This document shows positions 1 to 9,114 of a stretch of 64,000 nt of DNA, one piece after another. The position numbers and the translations under genes are program-made. Source of the stretch: Halobacillus salinus (GTDB lineage Bacteria; Bacillota; Bacilli; Bacillales; Halobacillaceae); contig NZ_SRJC01000003.1 of NCBI RefSeq assembly GCF_004684905.1, forward strand, positions 1-64,000, given 5' to 3'. The notes under the pieces are model-generated. The model searched no databases. It was given only the letters and a program-made list of their open reading frames with translations, and was not told where the DNA came from. Position 1 is the first letter of the stretch; each line of letters begins with the position of its first letter.

Positions 1-229
1 ATCTTTTAATGTTCCTTCATGCGAAGGAACATGTTACCCGGCATTAGCTCCGGTTTCCCGGAGTTATTCCGATCTTACAGGCAGGTTGCCCACGTGTTAC
101 TCACCCGTCCGCCGCTCATTCCACGAGCGTCACCCCCGAAGGGGATCAGCTCGCTTCCTGCGCTCGACTTGCATGTATTAGGCACGCCGCCAGCGTTCGT
201 CCTGAGCCAGGATCAAACTCTCCATAAAA
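1..229 (-). rRNA. rrs: 16S ribosomal RNA, 5' end (partial)
   Basis: Read on the minus strand, the sequence contains the universal 16S start (GAGAGTTTGATCCTGGCTCA), then the V1 region and the stretch GCGGACGGGTGAGTAACACG. The mature 5' end lies near 228. Only about 230 of roughly 1,550 nt are present and the gene runs off the left edge. The helix around AATAACTCCGGGAAACCGGA resembles halophilic Bacillaceae such as Halobacillus or Pontibacillus; this is from memory, not a search. Confidence 0.97.
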
Positions 230-320
230 GTTAAGTTTGACTTGCTCATTTGCACACCGAATGTGCTTCGTTGTCTTTTCTTCACTAAGAAGAAAAATAT
301 TGACGTACTGGTTGGTTCGT

Positions 321-336
321 TCAGTTTTCAAAGATC
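321..336 (-). promoter_or_regulatory. rRNA leader boxA-like antitermination site
   Basis: The minus strand reads TTGATCTTTGAAAACTGAAC between the promoters and the 16S gene. This matches the CTTTGAAAAC core of Bacillus rRNA leader boxA elements, where NusB/NusE-type antitermination complexes load. The role is inferred from the motif and its position. Confidence 0.65.
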
Positions 337-368
337 AAATTATCAACCTGTCCTACGACAGTAATCAA

Positions 369-398
369 ATTCTAGCACATGATGTTGTGATGTGTCAA
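369..398 (-). promoter_or_regulatory. rrn promoter P2 (proximal)
   Basis: On the minus strand, TTGACA (393-398) is followed after 18 nt by an extended -10, TGC-TAGAAT (369-374). The predicted start is near 362, giving a leader of about 130 nt before the mature 16S end. Confidence 0.85.
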
Positions 399-464
399 TA
401 CAGTTGTTAGAATTTGTTGAATATTCTTTCAACGGCCGCTTCCTTTAAAGAAGCAACGTTATCT

Positions 465-493
465 ATAATACAAGTTGGAAGAATGAAAGTCAA
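465..493 (-). promoter_or_regulatory. rrn promoter P1 (distal)
   Basis: On the minus strand, TTGACT (488-493), a 17-nt spacer and TATTAT (465-470) form a strong sigma-A promoter. It lies about 95 bp upstream of P2, the usual tandem arrangement of Bacillus rRNA operons. Confidence 0.85.
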
Positions 494-585
494 TGACAAA
501 TGCTAGATTAATTGTATTTTTATAATCATCTTGTTCACTCTTTGCTCTGTATAGCTCCGGCCGGCGATTTCTACATTAAAAACCA

Positions 586-620
586 GAAAAGAGTTTCTAA
601 GCAAATGGCTTAGAAACTCT
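586..620 (-). terminator. Intrinsic terminator after the membrane rhodanese gene
   Basis: A perfect 13-bp stem (590-602 with 608-620, loop AAATG) is followed by TTTT on the minus strand. It begins immediately after the stop codon of the gene at 621-962 and separates it from the rRNA operon. Confidence 0.85.
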
Positions 621-962
621 TTATGGCTGTACGTAATAAATGGTCTGACTTTGATTTTTCCTTATTATTTTCGCTGCCAGCCTCGCTCCACGAAAATCAT
701 CCGTGATCAATAAGATTTCCTTCCTACACGCATATCGCTCTTTCATCTCCCTGTTCAAGTAACTCAGTGGAATGTTTTCAGCATTCGGATAGGGCGAGCG
801 GTGGGAAGAAATATAATCACGAATGTCTATAATGCAGAAGTCATTTCGAGAAGACGTCCCCCGAACTTCTAACTTCTTTGGTCTGCTCGCTAAGTGTCTG
901 TAACCCAAAGCTAGAAGGACGACCAACACGATGGTGGTTATATAAACGTAAATCATACTCAT
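621..962 (-). CDS. Membrane-anchored rhodanese-like protein lacking the catalytic cysteine
   Basis: 113 residues: an N-terminal membrane segment (about residues 4-21) followed by a compact rhodanese-like fold with the family landmarks IIDIRDY (44-50) and AENIPLSYL (61-69). The active-site loop that should carry Cys reads ITDDFRGAR (86-94), so sulfurtransferase chemistry is not expected. It starts 10 bp after the stop of the catalytic rhodanese gene, with no obvious Shine-Dalgarno, suggesting translational coupling. A binding or regulatory role paired with its neighbour is inference. Fold assignment is good; function is unknown. Confidence 0.75.
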   Translation of the reverse strand: MSMIYVYITTIVLVVLLALGYRHLASRPKKLEVRGTSSRNDFCIIDIRDYISSHRSPYPNAENIPLSYLNREMKERYACRKEILLITDDFRGARLAAKIIRKNQSQTIYYVQP

Positions 963-972
963 AACACTTTAG

Positions 973-1284
973 TTAGAAAACAAGTTCTCCGTCCCAGTTT
1001 AACATGCCGCCTTCCATGTTCTTCACGTTGGAGAATCCTCTCTCCTTCATAAATTCTGCTGCATTCATACTGCGGCGTCCCGAACGGCAGATCATAACAT
1101 ATTCCTGCTCTTTCGGAAGATTGTCCAGTTCATTAGGGATCTGGGCAAGAGGGATGTGTTTGGCATTAGGAACCATACCTTCTGCTACTTCCTCATCCTC
1201 CCTTACATCTATAAGGAAAGTATTTTCATTTTGTTCAATTTTTCTTTCGACATCTTTTGGTGAGATCTCTTCAATGTGAGCCAC
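973..1284 (-). CDS. ytwF: Rhodanese-domain sulfurtransferase (YtwF-like)
   Basis: 103 residues, a single cytosolic rhodanese domain. LIDVRE (24-29) and the catalytic loop CRSGRR (Cys66-Arg71) are intact, so it can accept a persulfide and transfer sulfane sulfur. The start is GTG at 1284, preceded by the strong site AGAGGAGG. It lies downstream of leuS beyond a terminator, as ytwF does in Bacillus subtilis. The physiological sulfur acceptor cannot be read from sequence. Confidence 0.88.
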   Translation of the reverse strand: MAHIEEISPKDVERKIEQNENTFLIDVREDEEVAEGMVPNAKHIPLAQIPNELDNLPKEQEYVMICRSGRRSMNAAEFMKERGFSNVKNMEGGMLNWDGELVF

Positions 1285-1327
1285 TGTACTTCCTCCTCTT
1301 CATTTCTAGATGCCACCTATTATAAAG

Positions 1328-1359
1328 GAAAAAGCCACCTCAATAAACTGAGGTGGCTT
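1328..1359 (-). terminator. leuS terminator
   Basis: An 11-bp perfect stem (1332-1342 with 1349-1359) is followed on the minus strand by TTTTTCC, 10 bp downstream of the leuS stop. Confidence 0.88.
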
Positions 1360-1369
1360 AAATATATTG

Positions 1370-3784
1370 TTAATTTGCTACGATATTAACAAGTTTGCCT
1401 GGTACGGCAATGACTTTTCGAACTGTTTTCCCTTCAAGCCAAGGCTGGACTTGTTCATTTTCAAGTGCTTGTTTTTCCAAGTCTTCTTTAGATGCATCTT
1501 TGTTGACCATCATCTTCGCCCGGACTTTACCTAGTACTTGAATAACAATCTCCACTTCATCTTCCACCAACTTGCTTTCATCGAAAGTTGGCCAAGCTTG
1601 GTAACTGATTGTTCCTTCGTGCCCTAGTTTCTCCCAAAGCTCTTCCGTTACGTGTGGAGCTACTGGTGATAGAAGTTTTACGAATCCTTCTACATAGGTC
1701 TTAGGCAGCTCTTCTGCTTTATAGGCTTCGTTGATGAAAACCATCATTTGAGAGATTCCCGTATTGAAACGAAGCTCTTCAAAGTTCTCCGTCACTTTTT
1801 TCACCGTTTCGTGGTAAACCTTCTCCAGCGTATCGTCTTGACTATCTTCTTTTATAGCTGAAGATAGTTCTCCGTCTTGGACGAACAAACGCCAAGCTCT
1901 GTCTAGGAATCGACGTGCTCCATCCAGACCGTTTGTAGACCAAGCTACAGAAGCATCAAGCGGCCCCATGAACATTTCGTATAGGCGAAGGGTATCAGCA
2001 CCATGAGAATAAACGATGTCATCTGGATTTACGACATTTCCTTTGGATTTACTCATCTTCTCATTGTTTTCACCTAGGATCATTCCTTGGTTGAACAATT
2101 TCTGGAATGGCTCTTTGGTCGGCACAACTCCTGCATCATATAGCACTTTGTGCCAGAAACGGGCATATAGCAAGTGAAGAACAGCGTGTTCTGCACCACC
2201 GATGTACACATCTACCGGAAGCCATTTCTTCAATAGATCGTAATCCGCAAAGATGTCATCGTTTGATGCATCGATATAGCGCAAGTAGTACCAGCAGCTT
2301 CCTGCCCACTGTGGCATGGTGTTCGTCTCTCGGCGACCTTTCATGCCAGTTTCCGGATCGACGACGTTGACCCACTCGTCAATATTGGCAAGAGGGGATT
2401 CCCCAGTACCAGAAGGTTTAATTTCCGTTGTTTTCGGAAGTTCAATTGGAAGGTTCTCTTCTTTAACAGCTGTGATCGAGCCATCCTCCCAGTGAATGAC
2501 AGGGATTGGTTCCCCCCAGTAACGCTGACGGCTGAACAACCAGTCGCGAAGACGGTAGGTAGTTTTCTTCTGGCCTTTGCCGTTCTCTTCAAGCCATTCG
2601 ATTGCCTTTTCAATTGCTTCGTCTTTTTCCAACCCATCTAAGAAACCGGAGTTGATGTGCTTCCCGTCACCTGTGTAAGCTTCCTCAGAAGTATCTCCAC
2701 CTTCTACAACAGGAACGATCGGCAAGTCGAATTTCTGTGCAAATTCATAATCACGCTCATCATGAGCTGGAACTGCCATGATTGCGCCACTTCCATAGCT
2801 CATCAATACATAATCCGCTACCCAGATTGGAAGCTTCTCCCCGTTGACTGGGTTGATCGCGTAAGAGCCAGTGAAGACACCAGACTTGTCTTTAGCCAAG
2901 TCTGTACGTTCAAGATCGCTCTTGTTCTTCGCTTTTTCAACATAAGCGTCGACAGCTTCTTTCTGTTCTGCAGTTACAAGATCTGTAACAAGCGGGTGTT
3001 CTGGTGCTACAACTGCATATGTTGCACCGAACAACGTATCAGGTCGAGTAGTGAAAACGTCGAATGACCCTTTATCTGCTTCGATATCGAACCGAACTTC
3101 TGCACCTTCGGATTTCCCAATCCAGTTGCGCTGCATGTCCTTGATGCTCTCCGGCCAATCTAAATCTTCCAGGTCCTCAAGCAAACGATCTGCATACGCT
3201 GTGATCTTAAGCATCCACTGCTTCATAGGACGGCGTTCTACAGGGTGACCTCCACGTTCACTTACCCCATCAATTACTTCTTCGTTGGCAAGTACAGTCC
3301 CAAGTGCCGGGCACCAGTTAACTGCCACTTCGTCAATGTAAGCTAACCCTTTTTCATATAGTTTAAGGAAGATCCACTGCGTCCACTTGTAGTAATTAGG
3401 GTCCGTCGTATTCACTTCACGATCCCAGTCGTAAGAGAAACCAAGTTCTTGGATTTGGCGACGGAATGTATCAATGTTTTTCTTTGTGAATTCTTCAGGG
3501 TCATTCCCTGTATCAAGCGCGTATTGCTCAGCAGGCAGTCCGAAGGCATCCCAACCAATAGGGTGTAGCACTTCGTACCCTTGCATACGTTTCATACGGG
3601 ACAGGATATCTGTTGCCGTGTATCCTTCCGGGTGACCTACGTGCAACCCTGCGCCTGATGGATAAGGAAACATATCCAAGGCATAGAACTTTTCTTTGTC
3701 TGACTGGCCATCTGTTTTGAACGTCTTGTTCTCAAGCCAGTGTTGCTGCCATTTCTTTTCAATCGTCTTATGATCAAAAGCCAT
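1370..3784 (-). CDS. leuS: Leucyl-tRNA synthetase
   Basis: 804 residues, the usual length for bacterial class Ia LeuRS, which charges tRNA-Leu in the cytosol. The ATP-site signature HVGH is at residues 48-51 and KMSKS is near 575-579. Between them sits the CP1 editing insertion, including the threonine-rich stretch [11 protein letters not shown]. The leader carries a leucine T-box, so expression should rise when uncharged tRNA-Leu accumulates. The gene is monocistronic, between the T-box terminator and the terminator at 1328-1359. Confidence 0.98.
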   Translation of the reverse strand: MAFDHKTIEKKWQQHWLENKTFKTDGQSDKEKFYALDMFPYPSGAGLHVGHPEGYTATDILSRMKRMQGYEVLHPIGWDAFGLPAEQYALDTGNDPEEFTKKNIDTFRRQIQELGFSYDWDREVNTTDPNYYKWTQWIFLKLYEKGLAYIDEVAVNWCPALGTVLANEEVIDGVSERGGHPVERRPMKQWMLKITAYADRLLEDLEDLDWPESIKDMQRNWIGKSEGAEVRFDIEADKGSFDVFTTRPDTLFGATYAVVAPEHPLVTDLVTAEQKEAVDAYVEKAKNKSDLERTDLAKDKSGVFTGSYAINPVNGEKLPIWVADYVLMSYGSGAIMAVPAHDERDYEFAQKFDLPIVPVVEGGDTSEEAYTGDGKHINSGFLDGLEKDEAIEKAIEWLEENGKGQKKTTYRLRDWLFSRQRYWGEPIPVIHWEDGSITAVKEENLPIELPKTTEIKPSGTGESPLANIDEWVNVVDPETGMKGRRETNTMPQWAGSCWYYLRYIDASNDDIFADYDLLKKWLPVDVYIGGAEHAVLHLLYARFWHKVLYDAGVVPTKEPFQKLFNQGMILGENNEKMSKSKGNVVNPDDIVYSHGADTLRLYEMFMGPLDASVAWSTNGLDGARRFLDRAWRLFVQDGELSSAIKEDSQDDTLEKVYHETVKKVTENFEELRFNTGISQMMVFINEAYKAEELPKTYVEGFVKLLSPVAPHVTEELWEKLGHEGTISYQAWPTFDESKLVEDEVEIVIQVLGKVRAKMMVNKDASKEDLEKQALENEQVQPWLEGKTVRKVIAVPGKLVNIVAN

Positions 3785-3819
3785 GTCTTTTCCTCCTCAT
3801 TTTTTATCTATAGAATATA

Positions 3820-4073
3820 AAAAAGCCTCACATCCCTAATAAAAAGGGACGAGAGGCTTGATTCCCGCGGTACCACCCAAATTAACGTTTCTTAAAAACG
3901 CTCACTCGAAGGTCGATATCGGCGACTTCACCGGCAGAAACTACTAGGTATCGTTCGCTTCTGCGACATCCAAGGTGAGTTCACGAAGTACAAGGACAGC
4001 TTTCACCAACCGCTGTCTCTCTGAATGCTTGAAACTTCCCTACTACTCCTCTTCATCGTCTTCATGTATTCTA
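3820..4073 (-). promoter_or_regulatory. T-box leader of leuS, leucine-specific (CUC specifier)
   Basis: The minus strand carries the conserved T-box GGTGGTACCGCGGGA (3863-3878), which pairs with the NCCA end of uncharged tRNA. Stem I ends in GAACTCACC, giving the specifier codon CTC (3977-3979), a leucine codon, in agreement with the gene controlled. The terminator hairpin GCCTCTCGTCCC/GGGATGTGAGGC followed by TTTTTT occupies about 3821-3858. The T-box sequence lies at the base of the alternative antiterminator. Confidence 0.95.
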
Positions 4074-4079
4074 TTTCGT

Positions 4080-4108
4080 ATCTTAATGAAACGCTTCTGC
4101 TTTGTCAA
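4080..4108 (-). promoter_or_regulatory. leuS promoter
   Basis: On the minus strand, TTGACA (4103-4108), 17 nt, then TAAGAT (4080-4085). It drives a leader of about 290 nt containing the T-box. Confidence 0.85.
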
Positions 4109-4175
4109 GGTATGGCATCATATGACTTTTCAACCCGCAATAATTATATTATCCTTTAAAGTATGAGGTGATCAT

Positions 4176-4301
4176 TTGAAGAAACTAATCCGCAAAGGCA
4201 TTCAATATGCCAAGAAGAACCCGGAAGAAACGAAGCGCTATGCTAAGAAAGCTTATGACACCATCCAGAAATATAGAAAGAAACCGAAAACGAAGCGCTA
4301 A
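4176..4301 (+). CDS. 41-residue highly basic peptide
   Basis: A short gene with a TTG start, preceded by GAGGTGATC as ribosome-binding site, and a stop immediately before a terminator. The peptide begins LKKLIRKGIQYAKKNPEETK and ends KPKTKR: about 18 of 41 residues are Lys or Arg, it has no cysteine, and it should form an amphipathic basic helix. Composition suggests nucleic-acid or membrane-surface binding, but that is inference; I do not recognise a family. Tight packing between a Shine-Dalgarno and a terminator argues that it is real. Confidence 0.7.
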   Translation: MKKLIRKGIQYAKKNPEETKRYAKKAYDTIQKYRKKPKTKR

Positions 4302-4328
4302 CCTGTATCCATGTGATACAGGTTTTTA
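4300..4328 (+). terminator. Terminator after the 41-residue peptide gene
   Basis: The stem AACCTGTATC/GATACAGGTT (4300-4309 with 4315-4324) is followed by a T tract and overlaps the stop codon of the preceding small gene. Confidence 0.85.
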
Positions 4329-4367
4329 TATGCTACAATTGCTCAGGAAATAAAGGAGGTTTTCGAA

Positions 4368-4940
4368 ATGGCATTACAACGCATATTAGAATACGCACAC
4401 TCTTTAATGAAAGATTCGTTAAAAGACGGAGATATTGCAGTGGACGGGACTTGCGGAAATGGTCATGATACGCTGTTCCTTGCGAATCTTACCGGAGAGA
4501 GCGGGCATGTTTATGGATTCGATATACAACCCGCAGCTATCGAAAATACGAAAGAACGTTTGAACGAACACAACATGTTATCAAGAGCCACTCTCATCCA
4601 CGACTCTCATTCTAAGATCGGCCATTACTTATCTGACGAACATAGAGGACAAGTCCAAGCCGGGATTTTCAACTTAGGTTACTTGCCTGGTAGTGATAAA
4701 TCCATTGTAACGAAGCCAGAGGAAACAATCGCTTCGGTAAAAGAAATGCTCAACCAACTTCGTTCCGGTGGTTTGATTGTTTTAGTAGTCTACCACGGTC
4801 ATCCTGGTGGGAAAGAAGAGAAAGAGGCACTTCTCCGATATGTTGAATCGCTTGAACAAAAAGAAGTACGAGCCCTTCAATACGGCTTCATCAACCAAAG
4901 AAACACCCCGCCTTTCATCATCGCATTAGAAAAACAATAA
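4368..4940 (+). CDS. mnmM: tRNA 5-aminomethyl-2-thiouridine methyltransferase MnmM (YtqB family)
   Basis: 190 residues, a class I SAM-dependent methyltransferase. Motif I is DGTCGNGHDT (26-35) and the catalytic-region motif is NLGYLPG near residue 102. The B. subtilis homologue YtqB has been identified as MnmM, which converts nm5s2U34 to mnm5s2U34 in tRNA; older annotations say rRNA methylase. The Shine-Dalgarno AAAGGAGG sits 8 nt before the ATG. It is transcribed alone and ends at a bidirectional terminator shared with ytpB. Confidence 0.9.
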   Translation: MALQRILEYAHSLMKDSLKDGDIAVDGTCGNGHDTLFLANLTGESGHVYGFDIQPAAIENTKERLNEHNMLSRATLIHDSHSKIGHYLSDEHRGQVQAGIFNLGYLPGSDKSIVTKPEETIASVKEMLNQLRSGGLIVLVVYHGHPGGKEEKEALLRYVESLEQKEVRALQYGFINQRNTPPFIIALEKQ

Positions 4941-4981
4941 AAAAGCCAGGGATCTCTTATAGAGAGCGCCCTGGCTTTAAT
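4941..4981. terminator. Bidirectional terminator between mnmM and ytpB
   Basis: The stem AAAGCCAGGG/CCCTGGCTTT (4942-4951 with 4969-4978) lies between convergent genes. Its right half encodes the last residues of ytpB, whose stop is at 4957-4959, so ytpB terminates transcription within its own coding sequence. Confidence 0.8.
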
Positions 4982-6033
4982 TTATGATACATCTTCGTGT
5001 TCAAATAAAAGAAAGTCGCTTTTCTTCCACTGACTTTCAGTAACCCTTTTACGAAGTTCTTTCCATTCGCTAATCGACCAACCTTCCGATCGGCTAAATA
5101 CATCCCCACCAAGCCTTCATGAATCATTTGGTGAAAAGCACGGTCCGGAAGCAACTGAATTTCTTCATGTGTCTGCTCTACAAAGTAAGAAAAACGTTCC
5201 TTCATCTCGTCTTCGTGTGCATAGTAAGAGCAGAAGTTCAAATCCCCTTCTTCTTCATCTTCCTGTTGGTCAATATAGTAATCAAGCAAGATGTGCAAGC
5301 CTTGCATGAACGGGAAATAACTTTTCTCTACCTGCTGTGCTAATCCTTTGTCCATCCGACCGCTTAGCAGATAAGAAACCAAACAGAAAATCCCTAATGT
5401 AGATCCGGTACAGGCGGAGAATTCATACCATTCCAACCCTGGCCAGTCTCGCTGATGACCTTCAAACCAATTTTGCAATCTTGGAATACGCTCTTCTTCC
5501 TTCACATGCTTATGTACTTGAAGGTCACTATACAAAGAGCCGAGTTTTAGTGTGTAGGGATGTACTATAGAATAGTCATCCACATCTCTCAGAACGGATT
5601 GACACGTTTCAACCAAATCCTGAAGGTATCCGCCATCATTCTGGTCTTCTCGATAAGCGTAATAATTCTTCACCGGATGATCAGGTGTTAAAGCATCGAT
5701 CATGGACTGGTGAAGCATCCTGAAATCATCCGGGTCCATCGATGTACTTCGGTCGCATAAGTTATCTAAATAGTCGCTTATAGTTTGATACGCTACGATG
5801 AAGCGGATGGCTTCTTTACGATTGGAACCAGCCAGAAGACTGTATATTCCACCACCTTCGCAGTGAAACGTTTTGTCTTTGATGCTCATCAAGGCTTGCG
5901 TTCTTAACTCCTCATTCGGAATCTCTTTCGCACGCTCAATCCAATGATTCAATTCTTGATGAACTTTCGGAAATACACCTCTGTAAACGTGAAACATTAA
6001 ATGAACCGCATTTTGTGGTGCTTGATCAGCCAA
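4957..6033 (-). CDS. ytpB: Tetraprenyl-beta-curcumene synthase (YtpB family)
   Basis: 358 residues, all-helical DUF2600 family. In B. subtilis this enzyme cyclises heptaprenyl diphosphate to tetraprenyl-beta-curcumene, a precursor of sesquarterpenes such as baciterpenols. The acidic motif DYLDN (87-91) is the probable diphosphate-Mg binding segment. It follows ytpA by 14 bp on the same strand, as in B. subtilis. The 3' end is embedded in the shared terminator. Confidence 0.9.
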   Translation of the reverse strand: MADQAPQNAVHLMFHVYRGVFPKVHQELNHWIERAKEIPNEELRTQALMSIKDKTFHCEGGGIYSLLAGSNRKEAIRFIVAYQTISDYLDNLCDRSTSMDPDDFRMLHQSMIDALTPDHPVKNYYAYREDQNDGGYLQDLVETCQSVLRDVDDYSIVHPYTLKLGSLYSDLQVHKHVKEEERIPRLQNWFEGHQRDWPGLEWYEFSACTGSTLGIFCLVSYLLSGRMDKGLAQQVEKSYFPFMQGLHILLDYYIDQQEDEEEGDLNFCSYYAHEDEMKERFSYFVEQTHEEIQLLPDRAFHQMIHEGLVGMYLADRKVGRLANGKNFVKGLLKVSGRKATFFYLNTKMYHKLKPGRSL

Positions 6034-6047
6034 GATGAATCCTCCTC

Positions 6048-6824
6048 TTACTTCACTAATCGCTCGATGAAATCAATTGTATATCGATACACTTCTTTCC
6101 ATTCTGGCTCATTATAGAGCTCGTGATACAAATTCGGCCATTGTTTATACTGTTTTTCCTTCAAATTGACTTGATTGAACCACTCTTTGGTTTTCTCCAC
6201 ATCTACCATTTTATCTTCTTCTGCCTGCATGATAAGCAAAGGAACATCCGGAAATTCCTCTATCTGTTTGAATGCTTGCTTTATCGCTCTACGAAACTCA
6301 TGATACCACCGAACGGAAACCTTATCCAGAATCAAAGGGTCCTGCAAATCCTGCTCGATCACTTTTTTGTTTCGTGTTACAGCCTCTGGTTTCATTGGAG
6401 ATTTCACCCGCATCGATGGTGTTACTTTGTCGAGGAGCTTCGAAATCGCCTCAAGCGGCTGCCCTGCACCATTCAGTATGCCGGCTGCAGGAGAAGATAA
6501 GATAACCCCTCTGACATTTGGTTTCAGTGTCTGCATGGTGCGGATCGCAACCGCACCTCCCATACTGTGCCCTAATAAGAAGACCGGCTTCGATGCATCT
6601 GCCCCTTCGATCCAAGAACCAACTGCCTCAATGTATTGTTGGAAAGATTTGATATGTCCTGCTTTCCCGTCCGTCTCCCCTTGTCCTGGCAAGTCTCCGT
6701 ATATAACTGTGAATCCATCTTTCTGAAACTCCCTTGCCAATGTTTCGTACCTTCCACTATGCTCAAAGGCGCCATGTACAATGACTATTGTCGCCTTACA
6801 GTCTTCTACATTCCACGTTTTCAT
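6048..6824 (-). CDS. ytpA: Alpha/beta-hydrolase, monoacylglycerol lipase/lysophospholipase type (YtpA)
   Basis: 258 residues from the ATG at 6824. Longer upstream reading is antisense to ytoA and has no ribosome site, whereas AAGGGGGG precedes this ATG. The nucleophile elbow is GHSMGG (Ser87), the oxyanion region is HGAFEHSGRY, and a C-terminal LYHELYNE supplies the catalytic His. Family members hydrolyse monoacyl lipids; B. subtilis ytpA is linked to production of the lysophospholipid antibiotic bacilysocin. It forms a two-gene unit with ytpB and is divergent from ytoA. Confidence 0.88.
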   Translation of the reverse strand: MKTWNVEDCKATIVIVHGAFEHSGRYETLAREFQKDGFTVIYGDLPGQGETDGKAGHIKSFQQYIEAVGSWIEGADASKPVFLLGHSMGGAVAIRTMQTLKPNVRGVILSSPAAGILNGAGQPLEAISKLLDKVTPSMRVKSPMKPEAVTRNKKVIEQDLQDPLILDKVSVRWYHEFRRAIKQAFKQIEEFPDVPLLIMQAEEDKMVDVEKTKEWFNQVNLKEKQYKQWPNLYHELYNEPEWKEVYRYTIDFIERLVK

Positions 6825-6884
6825 CCAACATGCCCCCCTTTGATTTGCTATACTGAATATACTGACATTATAAGGGGGTAGCGT

Positions 6885-7391
6885 ATGATTTGCGAATATA
6901 AAGGAAAAGTACCGGACATCGATTTCAGTGCTTTCATCGCAGAAGATTCGGTGATTACAGGTGATGTGACAATTGGTAAAGAAGCAAGTATCTGGTTCAA
7001 GACTGTCATCAGGGGAGATGTTGCGCCTGTACATATCGGGAACCAAACGAATATCCAAGACCTCAGCATGTTGCACCAAAGTCCTAATCAGCCGCTGATC
7101 ATAGAAGATGGGGTAACAGTAGGCCACCAAGTAACTTTACACTCTGCCAAAATCCGAGAAAATGCACTGATTGGTATGGGCTCTCTCATTTTAGACGGAG
7201 CTGAGATTGGCGAGGAAGCATTCATAGGAGCCGGCAGTCTTGTACCTCCAGGTAAGAAAATCCCTCCACGCACACTCGCTTTCGGACGGCCAGCGAAAGT
7301 GGTTCGCGAGCTGACGGATGATGATTTCAGCGAAATGAATAGAATCCGGAAGAGCTATGTGGAAAAAGGACAACACTATAAGAAACTATAA
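6885..7391 (+). CDS. ytoA: Gamma-carbonic-anhydrase-like hexapeptide-repeat protein (YtoA)
   Basis: 168 residues of left-handed beta-helix repeats ([LIV]-G-x-x-x-x) with a C-terminal helix, expected to trimerise. His64, His81 and His86 (LHQS and GHQVTLH) correspond to the zinc ligands of gamma-class carbonic anhydrases, so metal binding is likely; activity is not assured, since many family members are inactive when tested. AGGGGG precedes the ATG. It is transcribed alone, convergent with metK. Confidence 0.88.
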   Translation: MICEYKGKVPDIDFSAFIAEDSVITGDVTIGKEASIWFKTVIRGDVAPVHIGNQTNIQDLSMLHQSPNQPLIIEDGVTVGHQVTLHSAKIRENALIGMGSLILDGAEIGEEAFIGAGSLVPPGKKIPPRTLAFGRPAKVVRELTDDDFSEMNRIRKSYVEKGQHYKKL

Positions 7392-7397
7392 AATTAG

Positions 7398-7434
7398 AAA
7401 AGAGCCCAGGATAATATCCTGGGCTCTCTTTTTA
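7398..7434. terminator. Bidirectional terminator between ytoA and metK
   Basis: A perfect 12-bp stem AGAGCCCAGGAT/ATCCTGGGCTCT (7401-7412 with 7416-7427) has A-rich and T-rich flanks usable in both directions. It touches the metK stop codon. Confidence 0.88.
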
Positions 7435-8628
7435 TTGAAAACGGCCTTTAAGTTCTTCTGCTTTATCTGTTCTTTCCCAAGGGAATTCAACATCCGTGCG
7501 GCCGAAATGACCGTAAGCCGCTGTTTCGCGGTAGATAGGACGACGAAGATCCAACATTTTAATGATTCCTGCTGGGCGAAGGTCGAACAACGCGCGGACC
7601 GCTTCTACCAATTTCTCTTCAGAAACGGTACCTGTTCCATTTGTGTTAATAGAAATGGATACTGGTTGAGCGACACCAATTGCATAAGCAAGCTGAACTT
7701 CAACTTGATCTGCCAACCCTGCTGCTACGATGTTTTTGGCAACGTAACGAGCGGCATAGGCAGCGGAACGGTCCACTTTCGTCGCATCCTTACCACTGAA
7801 CGCACCACCGCCGTGACGTGCATAACCACCGTACGTATCTACGATGATCTTACGACCGGTTAATCCAGCATCGCCTTGTGGTCCTCCAATGACAAATCTT
7901 CCCGTCGGATTAATGAAGTATTTCGTTTGATCATCGATGAAGCCAGCCGGAACTACCGGATCGATGACATGTTTCTTCAAGTCTTTTTGAATTTGCTCTA
8001 GCGTCACTTCTTCTGAATGCTGAGTGGAGATAACGATCGTGTCGACACGAACCGGCTTATCATTCTCATCATACTCGATTGTCACTTGCGTTTTTCCATC
8101 AGGACGCAAGTATTCTAACGTACCATCATTTCGCACATCGGATAATCGCTTTGATAACTTGTGAGCAAGCGCAATCGGCAAAGGCATCAATTCTTTTGTT
8201 TCATTATTAGCATAGCCGAACATCAAGCCTTGGTCACCAGCACCAATCGCTTCAATTTCATCTTCACTCATTTGACCTTCACGTGATTCATATGCCACGT
8301 CTACGCCACCTGCGATATCAGGGGATTGTTCATCAATTGCAGTCAGAACCGCACACGTATCGGCATCGAAGCCGTATTTAGCACGCGTATAACCAATATC
8401 TTTAATTGTTTGGCGAACAATAGCTGGAATATCTACATAAGTATTCGTACTGATTTCTCCTGAAACGAGTACGAGCCCCGTAGTCACTGTTGTCTCACAT
8501 GCGACTCTTGCATTTGGATCGTTTTTTAAAATTTCATCTAGAATAGCATCAGAGATCTGGTCACAAATCTTATCCGGGTGACCTTCCGTTACAGATTCTG
8601 ATGTGAATAACCGGCGGTTGGCTGGCAT
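7432..8628 (-). CDS. metK: S-adenosylmethionine synthetase
   Basis: 398 residues from the ATG at 8628, which has AGGAGG upstream; an in-frame start 30 nt earlier would overlap that site. MetK makes SAM from methionine and ATP. Family signatures present are [16 protein letters not shown] near the N terminus, [11 protein letters not shown], and the glycine-rich [19 protein letters not shown]. It is controlled by the upstream SAM-I riboswitch, giving product feedback. Confidence 0.98.
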   Translation of the reverse strand: MPANRRLFTSESVTEGHPDKICDQISDAILDEILKNDPNARVACETTVTTGLVLVSGEISTNTYVDIPAIVRQTIKDIGYTRAKYGFDADTCAVLTAIDEQSPDIAGGVDVAYESREGQMSEDEIEAIGAGDQGLMFGYANNETKELMPLPIALAHKLSKRLSDVRNDGTLEYLRPDGKTQVTIEYDENDKPVRVDTIVISTQHSEEVTLEQIQKDLKKHVIDPVVPAGFIDDQTKYFINPTGRFVIGGPQGDAGLTGRKIIVDTYGGYARHGGGAFSGKDATKVDRSAAYAARYVAKNIVAAGLADQVEVQLAYAIGVAQPVSISINTNGTGTVSEEKLVEAVRALFDLRPAGIIKMLDLRRPIYRETAAYGHFGRTDVEFPWERTDKAEELKGRFQ

Positions 8629-8777
8629 TCTGTAGACTCCTCCTTCTGTAAGTAACAAAGTATTAGACGGAACTCTTTACCAGTTGTGCAGAAGAGAAAA
8701 TCAGTTTCTACACATTTATATGAATGTATGTCACAACCTCATGGGCAGCCTTGAAACGTATCATTTCCATACAAAAA

Positions 8778-8945
8778 GAAAAAACCCTTCCTGTCTGTCG
8801 AGGAAAGGGGTTCGCTTCCTTTCGCTCTTATCGTCCAAGGAGTTCGTGACCTCCTTGCTTCAGGTTAGCACCATGTCAAAGCATGACGGTTGCTGGGCTT
8901 CAAAGGGCCTGTCCCTCCACCTACTCTGGATAAGAGAGTATCCGT
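8778..8945 (-). promoter_or_regulatory. SAM-I (S-box) riboswitch of metK
   Basis: The minus strand shows the S-box signature: CTTATCCAGAG, GGTGGAGGGACAGGCCC, a CAGCAACC block, then CCGTCATGC...GCATGGTGCTAA. The expression platform is the terminator AACCCCTTTCC/GGAAGGGTT followed by a T run (8778-8813). SAM binding should favour termination ahead of metK. Confidence 0.96.
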
Positions 8946-8954
8946 TCGAAATTT

Positions 8955-8983
8955 ATCGTATCGAAAGTCCTGTCCCATGTCAA
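8955..8983 (-). promoter_or_regulatory. metK promoter
   Basis: On the minus strand, TTGACA (8978-8983), 17 nt, TACGAT (8955-8960), placed just upstream of the S-box aptamer. Confidence 0.82.
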
Positions 8984-9114
8984 CGGAATCCACTTCTTTC
9001 CTTTACACAAACGAATTTGTATTAGCTACATATGATAAAAGACACAATTCTTTTTTGAATGGAATGGCTGTAATGCCATTCTGACTGGGTGTCAGGATAG
9101 AAATTTAAGATTTT

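Noticed and set aside
2341-2637. Second reading frame of 98 codons inside leuS
   Set aside because: Same strand but another frame of a well-supported essential gene; composition is that of a frame shadow.
6825-7130. An N-terminal extension of YtpA by about 100 residues
   Set aside because: It is antisense to ytoA, has no ribosome site, and the family protein starts at the ATG at 6824, which has AAGGGGGG upstream.
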